DNA from: JAYWDA01 sp043779185
Lineage (GTDB): Bacteria > Bdellovibrionota > Bdellovibrionia > Bdellovibrionales > Bdellovibrionaceae
Assembly (NCBI GenBank): GCA_043779185.1
Contig: JAYWEQ010000111.1
Coordinates: 1-10,909, forward strand
Reading direction: 5' to 3'
DNA length: 10,909 nt
Both the position numbers and the translations under genes were made by a program. This document shows, piece after piece, positions 6,160 through 10,909 of this stretch (position 1 is the first letter of the stretch; each line of letters starts with the position of its first letter). The notes beneath the pieces were generated by a model, which saw only the letters and a program-made list of their open reading frames with translations, made no database searches and had not been told where the DNA came from.

Positions 6160-6840
6160 ATGGCGGATCTTAAAAAGGTCTTAATTATTGATGATCAGGA
6201 AGAAAACTGCAAAATGTTGGCGGACGTTCTAGGTCCGGACTATAAGTGTTTTTATTCCGACGACAGCACCCGCGCGGTTCAGCTGATCATTGATTTAAAA
6301 CCTGATATGGTTTTGCTAGATTATAAAATGCCAGGACTTCTGGGCGTCGATGTTTGCAAGTTAGTCCGCGAAGATAAAGCGATTAAAGAAACGCCGATTA
6401 TTTTTGTTTCAGGGGCGGCCACGATCGATGAGCGGATTAAAGCCTTAGAAATGGGCGCCGACGACTTTATTACGAAACCTTTTCATGTTAAGGAATTGCT
6501 TTTACGTGTGAAGGCTCGCTTGGGTCTTAAGCACTCTGAGGGAGCTTCTGAAATTGGCGCTGCCAATTTAAAAATGAATTTATTGTCTCGGCAAGTATTT
6601 GTTGATGATGATGAAGTGCAACTGACCCCTAAGCAATTTGAAATTTTAAGACTTCTGGTGGCTAATAAAAATAATCTGGTGACCCGCGAAAAATGCCTCG
6701 AAACAGTTTGGGGCGAGACCGAAGTGACGTCTCGGAATGTCGATTCTCAGATTAATTATTTGAAAAGAAAAATTGAAAACTTTAAAGGTAAAATTCAAGC
6801 CGTTCCAAGCTTGGGTTACAGGCTTGAAGTCATCGAGTAG
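6160..6840 (+). CDS. OmpR/PhoB-family response regulator, orphan
   Basis: The 226-residue protein has an N-terminal receiver domain (about 5-118). Its active-site set is complete: Asp11/Asp12, phospho-acceptor Asp54 (VLLDYKMPG), Ser84 and Lys106 (TKPFHVKELL). A winged-helix trans_reg_C DNA-binding domain follows (about 132-226), with LTPKQFEILRLL (145-156), VTREKCLETVWG, SRNVDSQINYLKRKI and a terminal LGYRLEVIE. It should be a cytosolic, phosphorylation-controlled transcription regulator. No histidine kinase gene is next to it, so its partner and targets are unknown. ATG 6160 has AAGGG (6151-6155) four bases upstream and the frame opens directly into the receiver domain. An 87-base gap and a hairpin separate it from the prkA operon, so it is probably a separate transcript, although read-through could place it under the same control. 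It converges with tadA with one base between the stops. Confidence 0.93.
   Translation: MADLKKVLIIDDQEENCKMLADVLGPDYKCFYSDDSTRAVQLIIDLKPDMVLLDYKMPGLLGVDVCKLVREDKAIKETPIIFVSGAATIDERIKALEMGADDFITKPFHVKELLLRVKARLGLKHSEGASEIGAANLKMNLLSRQVFVDDDEVQLTPKQFEILRLLVANKNNLVTREKCLETVWGETEVTSRNVDSQINYLKRKIENFKGKIQAVPSLGYRLEVIE
6784..6828 (-). terminator. Candidate tadA terminator inside the response-regulator gene
   Basis: Read on the minus strand, TTCAAGCC (complement of 6821-6828) pairs with GGCTTGAA (complement of 6794-6801). The loop contains the palindrome CCAAGCTTGG (6805-6814). The stem is followed at once by TTTTACCTTT (complement of 6784-6793). An 8-base-pair stem plus U-rich tail, about 15 bases beyond the tadA stop, fits an intrinsic terminator for tadA. 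The loop is long (19 bases) and the arms also encode response-regulator residues, so chance is possible. On the plus strand the nearest T-run (6845-6852) is 16 bases from the stem, too far for normal use. Confidence 0.4.
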
Positions 6841-6841
6841 A

Positions 6842-7321
6842 TTATTTTTTTTGCGCCCTCTTCATTTTAAAAAAATCCGATAAAATTTTTGAACACTCAT
6901 CTTGAAGCAAGCCGCCATCAACCCTCAGGCGATGATTCAACCGAGAGTCATGGGTGATTTGGTACAGACTTTGGCTGCCACCAGCCTTGGGGTCTAAGGC
7001 GCCAAATACGATGCGGTCCACACGTGATAAGACCAAGGCGCCGGCGCACATCACACAGGGTTCTAAAGTGACGTAAAGGGTAGTTCCGGTCAGACGCCAA
7101 GCCCCAAGCTTTTTTGAAGCGCGATGAAGGGCAATGATTTCAGCGTGTCCAATGGGAGTGTTCCATGTTTCTCTGCGATTGTGGGCTTTAGAGACCAGAC
7201 CCTTTGAATTCACAATGACGGCGCCAATGGGAACTTCCGAAAGGTCTTTAGCCTTTTCAGCTTCAAGCAATGCCAGACGCATCCATTTTTCATCTTCCTT
7301 AGTAAATTCAGATACTTGCAT
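6842..7321 (-). CDS. tadA: tRNA-specific adenosine deaminase TadA
   Basis: The 159-residue protein is a CDA-fold deaminase that converts adenosine 34 of tRNA-Arg(ACG) to inosine in the cytosol, allowing wobble decoding of CGN codons. It shows the zinc site and catalytic residues: His59-Ala-Glu61 (GHAEIIAL) and Pro88-Cys89-Val-Met-Cys92 (LEPCVMCAGAL). Family sequences SEVPIGAVIV (28-37) and VFGALDPKAGG are also present. The length and the C-terminal LSDFFKMKR are typical of bacterial TadA and distinguish it from cytosine or guanine deaminases. The start at 7321 places ATG before QVSEFTKEDEKWM, in keeping with the usual N-terminal helix; the only SD-like sequence is a weak GAG a few bases upstream. 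It is transcribed divergently from rpsU and converges on the response regulator, so it stands alone on its strand here. Confidence 0.95.
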   Translation of the reverse strand: MQVSEFTKEDEKWMRLALLEAEKAKDLSEVPIGAVIVNSKGLVSKAHNRRETWNTPIGHAEIIALHRASKKLGAWRLTGTTLYVTLEPCVMCAGALVLSRVDRIVFGALDPKAGGSQSLYQITHDSRLNHRLRVDGGLLQDECSKILSDFFKMKRAQKK

Positions 7322-7334
7322 TTGTACTCGATAT

Positions 7335-7363
7335 TTTTTAATTTGTTGCTAGGGGAATTTCAA
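7335..7363 (-). promoter_or_regulatory. Candidate tadA promoter
   Basis: On the minus strand TTGAAA (complement of 7358-7363) and TAAAAA (complement of 7335-7340) are 17 bases apart, matching 5/6 and 4/6 of consensus. The predicted start point would leave only a very short leader before the tadA ATG at 7321. The region is AT-rich, so a chance match is quite possible. Confidence 0.3.
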
Positions 7364-7413
7364 CGCAATCAGCTTATTTTCATTCGAAAGTCGTCCCAGG
7401 AGCCAGCTTTTGT

Positions 7414-7442
7414 TTGTCATCTATGACCCTGTTTGTTATAAA
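7414..7442 (+). promoter_or_regulatory. Strong sigma-70-type promoter of the rpsU-yqeY-dnaG-rpoD operon
   Basis: TTGTCA (7414-7419) and TATAAA (7437-7442) each match 5/6 of consensus with an ideal 17-base spacer. A TG one base before the -10 (7434-7435) makes it an extended -10 promoter. Transcription would start around 7449, giving a leader of about 27 bases before the rpsU ATG. This is the best promoter match I saw in the window and suits a highly expressed ribosomal-protein operon. Confidence 0.7.
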
Positions 7443-7475
7443 ACCCGTTCTCGTAACATCTAACCGCCCGAAGGG

Positions 7476-7685
7476 ATGGTGATTTCTGTGGCAATGACTC
7501 GTATTAAGGACGGTGAAAGTTTTGAATCAGCTTTCAGACGTTTTAAAAAATCTTGCGAAAAAGCAGGCATTTTATCTGAAGTTAAAAAGCGCGAGCATTT
7601 TGAAAAGCCAAGCGTACGACTGAAGAAAAAGTCGATCGCAGCCCGCAAACGTGCGGTTAAAAAAAGCAGAAGAACTTACGAATAA
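7476..7685 (+). CDS. rpsU: 30S ribosomal protein S21
   Basis: This small, very basic protein matches bacterial S21. The conserved core SFESAFRRFKKSCEKAGIL (residues 15-33) is followed by EVKKREHFEKPSVRLKKK and a Lys/Arg-rich tail. S21 binds the 30S platform next to the 16S rRNA 3' end and helps mRNA engagement at initiation. The start is uncertain. ATG 7476 gives 69 residues, but its AAGGG is directly adjacent (7471-7475), with no spacer. A GTG at 7488 gives 65 residues, lines up by eye with residue 1 of E. coli S21, and has GGTGAT (7478-7483) four bases before it. ATG 7494 is a third option. It is the first gene of the macromolecular-synthesis operon, 34 bases after the extended -10 promoter, and yqeY follows after 55 bases containing a hairpin. 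Confidence 0.92.
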   Translation: MVISVAMTRIKDGESFESAFRRFKKSCEKAGILSEVKKREHFEKPSVRLKKKSIAARKRAVKKSRRTYE

Positions 7686-7699
7686 TTCCTAGAAGTTAA

Positions 7700-7721
7700 G
7701 GAAGCCGCGAAAGCGGATTCC
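7700..7721 (+). other. GNRA-loop RNA hairpin between rpsU and yqeY
   Basis: GGAA (7700-7703), a G, CCGC (7705-7708), loop GAAA (7709-7712), GCGG (7713-7716), an A, and TTCC (7718-7721) form a stem of 8 pairs. A single G-A mismatch (7704/7717) interrupts it and a stable GNRA tetraloop closes it. No T-run follows, so it is not a normal intrinsic terminator. It lies 14 bases after the rpsU stop and 10 bases before the yqeY GGAGG. It may protect the rpsU mRNA 3' end, mark a processing site, or partly reduce downstream expression. The role is inferred. Confidence 0.55.
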
Positions 7722-7740
7722 CATAAGCAGTGGAGGCAAT

Positions 7741-8187
7741 GTGGTTTTAAAAGAAAAAATTATGGACGACGTCAAAACGGCCATGAAATCAAAAGATCAA
7801 TTAAAACTCAATGCTCTGCGATTTCTTCAAGCGGCGATCAAAAACCGCGAGATTGAACTTCGACCTAACGCCATTAACGAAGAAGAAGTTCTTGGCGTTA
7901 TTAAAAAAATGGTCAAGCAACGCAAAGAATCCATCGAGCAGTATACAGCAGCGGCCCGCCAAGATTTGGTGGATCAAGAATCGCTGGAACTTCAAATCCT
8001 AGAACAGTACATGCCGGCACAAATGGGTCGTGAGCAGATTGAAAAACTAGTGGCTGAAGTAATTTCTTCGACCGGAGCCAAGTCTGTCAAAGACATGGGC
8101 AATGTGATGAAAGAAGTGATTGCGCGAGCCAAGGGCTCTGCTGACAATAAAACCGTCAGCGAAGTGATTAAATCTAAACTTCAGTAA
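7741..8187 (+). CDS. yqeY: GatB/YqeY domain-containing protein
   Basis: The 148-residue protein matches the YqeY family along its full length (B. subtilis YqeY is also 148). It has an N-terminal helical part with LNALRFLQAAIKNREIEL (22-39), the conserved KQRKESIEQY (59-68) and DLVDQESLELQILEQYMPAQ segments. The C-terminal tail-like domain has GAKSVKDMGNVMKEV and KGSADNKTVSEVI. It resembles the tail domain of GatB, the tRNA-dependent amidotransferase subunit, and may bind tRNA, but no reaction is known for stand-alone YqeY. The start is GTG 7741, with GGAGG at 7732-7736. An ATG at 7739 overlaps it but hits a stop after three codons, and ATG 7762 would drop conserved residues. Its position between rpsU and dnaG is often seen in bacteria outside the enterics, and co-transcription with them is likely. 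Confidence 0.93.
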   Translation: MVLKEKIMDDVKTAMKSKDQLKLNALRFLQAAIKNREIELRPNAINEEEVLGVIKKMVKQRKESIEQYTAAARQDLVDQESLELQILEQYMPAQMGREQIEKLVAEVISSTGAKSVKDMGNVMKEVIARAKGSADNKTVSEVIKSKLQ

Positions 8188-8207
8188 ACAGATGGGAAAA
8201 CTTCGGC

Positions 8208-10091
8208 ATGCGATTTTCTCAAGAATTTATTGAGAGGGTTCAAGAATCTAACAACGTTGTCGATATCATCTCTCAGTACACACAATTAAAACACACTGGT
8301 AGCGGCCTTATGGGCCGTTGTCCTTTTCCGGATCATCAGGAAAAGACCGCCAGTTTTTCTGTTTCAGAAACAAAGCAAGTCTACCACTGCTTTGGTTGCC
8401 ACAAGAGCGGCAATATTTTTTCTTTCCTGCGGGATTATCAAGGACTTAACTTTCCGGAAGCTGTTGAATATCTGGCTCATCGGGCAAACCTGATATTGCC
8501 GTCTGTGGATGCGGCTCAATCGAAGGAAGAAGACAAAGCGAAAGAGCGTCGCAAACAACTTTTTAAAGCGAATAAATTAGCCGCCAATTTTTTTAATGAA
8601 CTAATGAAAAAGGCGTCGGACGATCACACCGTTAAAAAATATATTGAAAAGCGTGGTTTGACTCCGGAAACCCTAGAAGCTTTTCAAGTGGGCTATGCTC
8701 CTAAAGAGTGGGATGCCCTGACTTTGTATTTGCAAAATAACGGAATTCCTACTGCCGTTGCCGAAGAAGCGCGCTTGCTGGTCCCTCGTAAAGAAGGAAA
8801 ATCAGGTCACTTTGATATGTTTCGCGATCGCCTGATGTTTCCGATTTTAAATTCCATGAGCGAGGTCTTAGCATTTGGCGGACGCATTATCGAGCAAGGG
8901 GAGCCAAAATATTTAAACTCTCCTGAGACGCCGGTTTTTATAAAAGGCCGTGTTCTTTATGGTTTGCATCAGACAGCCCGCTATATCAGATCTGAAGATC
9001 AAGCTTTGATTGTTGAGGGCTATATGGATTTGGTGTCGCTGTACCAAGCGGGAATCAGGAATGTGGCCGCCACCTTGGGAACTGCGCTGACCTTAGATCA
9101 TGCAAAGATCCTGAAGCGATTGACAAGAAATGTGCTGGTCCTTTTTGATGGTGATCAAGCTGGCCAAGATGCCGCCGAGCGCAGTTTGCCACTTTTACTG
9201 CAGGCCGATCTTTACCCGAAAGGGCTTATTTTGCCCCAGGGCATGGACCCTGACGACTATGTAAAGAATTACGGGGCGGAGGCTTTAAAAGTTTTGATCG
9301 CTGAAGCTCCGGATTTATTTTCTGTTGTGTTGAAATCTTGGATGGTAAGTTTCAAAGCTGAGCCGGCGGATAAAATTAAGCTGATAGATAAAGTAAAACC
9401 TATTTTAAGCGCCATTCCCGATTATCGACTGAAGGATTTGTACATTGCAGAACTGGCCACCAGGGCTGGTTTGAGTGCCCAATGGCTGCATCAAGCTTTG
9501 TCCTTAAGCAAAAATTCTGCACCTCAGCGGGTCCCGACGGGTGTTTCCGTAAAGATTCCTGCGGAAAATATCACCTCTGGCACAGATTCTGCTGCGGGCC
9601 TGATAGGAAAACTTGTTGAAGGTGATGAAAAGATCTCTCTTAAAAAAGTCGGAGCTGCCGAAATCACGATGATGTCGTTAGCTCTCAAAAGTCGTGCCAA
9701 CTTTGAAAATTTTTTGAGTGAAAGTATGATGGATTTTATTCTTTCTGATTCGGTGAAAGGAATTCTTCAAAGAGCTGATTCCCTCTATAGACAAGAGCCA
9801 GAAAAATTTGATAGATTGACCAGTCTACTCGTTAGTTTTGTTGATCAGCCAGAAAAACTGTTCCCTAGTGAATCACTTTTGCTAGAGCAAGTTTCTGCGG
9901 GCGACGGCGATGTGGAAGAAAAAGTTTTAAAAGACGCAATGAAAAAGGTGAAAGAGACTTTTTTGCGAAATAAGTTAAAGGGTGTCACCGAAGAGCTGAG
10001 AGCTCAGCCCACTTCGGAAAAGATGGAACAGATCATGAATATACAAAAGGATCTGGCGGCTTTGAATAAAGATCAGCACAGGGATAAATAA
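8208..10091 (+). CDS. dnaG: DNA primase DnaG
   Basis: The 627-residue primase makes the RNA primers for lagging-strand synthesis and works with the DnaB helicase at the fork. An N-terminal zinc-binding domain (about 1-100) holds Cys38, His43, Cys61 and Cys64 (CPFPDHQEKTASF and YHCFGCHKSGN). The catalytic core includes RDRLMFPI (206-213), FGGR, and the TOPRIM motifs VEGYMDL (Glu270, Asp274) and LFDGDQAG (Asp314, Asp316). The region after about 440 is less conserved and corresponds to the helicase-binding C-terminal domain. The zinc motif has Cys-x4-His rather than the Cys-x2-His of E. coli. ATG 8208 is 20 bases after the yqeY stop; the ribosome binding site is weak (GGGAAAA, around 8194). Length is a little above the usual 580-600. 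It lies in the macromolecular-synthesis operon, between yqeY and rpoD. Confidence 0.97.
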   Translation: MRFSQEFIERVQESNNVVDIISQYTQLKHTGSGLMGRCPFPDHQEKTASFSVSETKQVYHCFGCHKSGNIFSFLRDYQGLNFPEAVEYLAHRANLILPSVDAAQSKEEDKAKERRKQLFKANKLAANFFNELMKKASDDHTVKKYIEKRGLTPETLEAFQVGYAPKEWDALTLYLQNNGIPTAVAEEARLLVPRKEGKSGHFDMFRDRLMFPILNSMSEVLAFGGRIIEQGEPKYLNSPETPVFIKGRVLYGLHQTARYIRSEDQALIVEGYMDLVSLYQAGIRNVAATLGTALTLDHAKILKRLTRNVLVLFDGDQAGQDAAERSLPLLLQADLYPKGLILPQGMDPDDYVKNYGAEALKVLIAEAPDLFSVVLKSWMVSFKAEPADKIKLIDKVKPILSAIPDYRLKDLYIAELATRAGLSAQWLHQALSLSKNSAPQRVPTGVSVKIPAENITSGTDSAAGLIGKLVEGDEKISLKKVGAAEITMMSLALKSRANFENFLSESMMDFILSDSVKGILQRADSLYRQEPEKFDRLTSLLVSFVDQPEKLFPSESLLLEQVSAGDGDVEEKVLKDAMKKVKETFLRNKLKGVTEELRAQPTSEKMEQIMNIQKDLAALNKDQHRDK

Positions 10092-10100
10092 GGGGATTTG

Positions 10101-10909
10101 ATGAAAGAAGAAACCACAGGTTCCGACCAAAAAGAGGCTTCAAAAGTTCTGACATTGGCGGAGCAAGAAATCTTGATAGTTGAAGAAGTTCAGCGGTTTA
10201 TCAAGATTCACAAAGAAAAAGGCCCGCTCTCGATTGAAGAGCTCAATGAAGGCTTGCCGCAGGAAATTAATGCGCCTCAGGCTCTTGATGCTTTCATGCA
10301 TGCCCTTGAAGCCAACAGTGTAGTTATTTCAGAGTTGATTGAAGTTTCTAAAGAGGGCGAAGGCGCTTTCCTTGCTGACCCTGACAAAGAAGAAGAAGAA
10401 GCGGACGAAGAAGAAAAGGCCGAAGCCGAAGACGTTAAAGGCAATGACCCTGTTCGATTGTACCTTCGCAAGATGGGATCTGTTTCCTTACTGACTCGTG
10501 AAGGGGAAGTAGAAATTGCCCGTCGTATTGAAAAAGGAGAGCGCGAGATCGTTCGCGCCATCTTGTTATCGCCACTAGGAACTTATGAAATTATTCAGCT
10601 GGGTGTTAGATTAGATGCCGGCCGAATTAAAGTAAAAGCCATTTTCCGTGGTCTTGAGGACGAAGAAACTCAGTACAACGAACAAGAGTATATCGATAAA
10701 ATTCATGAGCTGATCGGCAAGGTTAAAGAATACCAAGCTTTCGCGGACAAGCATTTTGCGGTTTTACGTCAAGAAAATGTGTCTGAGCCTGTGCGCCGAG
10801 CTTCGATGAATGAATTGAACGGAACTGTGGAAAAGTTGATGGAAAACTTTGAATCCATCAACTTCAACCGTAAGACGATCAACCGAGTTGTCATTAAGTT
10901 TAAAAACTT
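10101..10909 (+). CDS. rpoD: Primary sigma factor RpoD, 5' part (cut by window end)
   Basis: The frame opened at ATG 10101, nine bases after the dnaG stop with AGGGG at 10091-10095, continues for 269 complete codons to the last base without a stop, so the gene is partial. Residues about 18-90 look like region 1.1, the inhibitory N-terminal domain of primary sigma factors. Residues 95-111 form an acidic linker rich in Glu. NDPVRLYLRKMGSVSLLTREGEVEIARRIEKGE (115-147, given as a span) is region 1.2, diagnostic for group 1 sigma-70. The remainder is the start of the non-conserved region preceding region 2. The presence of region 1.1 and the location after dnaG both favour RpoD over an alternative sigma factor. 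Regions 2 to 4, which contact the -10 and -35 elements, lie outside the window. The protein directs RNA polymerase to housekeeping promoters. Confidence 0.96.
   Translation, partial: MKEETTGSDQKEASKVLTLAEQEILIVEEVQRFIKIHKEKGPLSIEELNEGLPQEINAPQALDAFMHALEANSVVISELIEVSKEGEGAFLADPDKEEEEADEEEKAEAEDVKGNDPVRLYLRKMGSVSLLTREGEVEIARRIEKGEREIVRAILLSPLGTYEIIQLGVRLDAGRIKVKAIFRGLEDEETQYNEQEYIDKIHELIGKVKEYQAFADKHFAVLRQENVSEPVRRASMNELNGTVEKLMENFESINFNRKTINRVVIKFKN

Noticed and set aside
7460..7648. 62-codon minus-strand frame opposite rpsU
   Set aside because: It is fully antisense to S21, whose identity is clear; the composition reflects complemented Lys/Arg codons.
7739..7750. ATG start for yqeY overlapping the GTG
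   Set aside because: This frame stops after three codons; the GTG at 7741 opens the conserved YqeY frame.
10277..10561. 94-codon minus-strand open frame, Ser-rich, opposite rpoD
   Set aside because: It lies wholly inside rpoD regions 1.1/1.2 on the opposite strand; its Ser/Arg richness mirrors the Glu-rich sense codons, and no ribosome binding site or known family was seen.
1..10909. Search for a mobile element, CRISPR array, toxin-antitoxin pair or defence system
   Set aside because: No transposase, integrase, array-like repeats or defence-type proteins were seen; all confident genes are housekeeping or stress-response genes of known families.

Overview
The window reads as an ordinary chromosomal segment of a Gram-negative bacterium. 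Gene content and protein style best fit Bdellovibrionota (a Bdellovibrio-like predator or relative). The clues are a PrkA/YeaH/SpoVR stress operon, a predicted lipoprotein, and an rpsU-yqeY-dnaG-rpoD macromolecular-synthesis operon, all with lysine-rich, moderately AT-rich coding. The taxon is an inference from protein resemblance; no rRNA or other marker gene in the window settles it.

Layout. Positions 1-209 are a G-rich, mostly non-coding stretch, with a possible divergent gene start at the extreme left edge (minus strand). A small predicted lipoprotein gene follows (210-839). After a 172-base gap containing short direct repeats comes a tightly packed four-gene plus-strand operon (1012-6072): the AAA+/kinase-like protein PrkA, a DUF444 von Willebrand-type protein (YeaH/YhbH family), SpoVR (YcgB family), and an eIF1/SUI1-like factor (YciH family). 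Junctions are a 1-base overlap, 0 bases and 1 base. A 12-bp hairpin spans the last stop codon and probably ends the transcript. Next is a lone OmpR-type response regulator (6160-6840). It converges with a 1-base gap on tadA, the tRNA adenosine deaminase gene on the minus strand (6842-7321).

From a strong sigma-70-type promoter at 7414-7442 the last unit runs rightwards: rpsU (ribosomal protein S21), yqeY (GatB/YqeY-family protein), dnaG (primase) and rpoD (primary sigma factor). rpoD is cut by the window end. This is the classical macromolecular-synthesis operon, linking translation, replication initiation and transcription, with yqeY inserted and a GNRA-loop hairpin between rpsU and yqeY.

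No mobile element, CRISPR array, tRNA or rRNA is seen. Nothing here is clearly a new system. The most thought-provoking point is the SUI1/YciH translation-factor gene as the fourth member of the PrkA-YeaH-SpoVR operon, which suggests that this stress module includes a translation-control arm.
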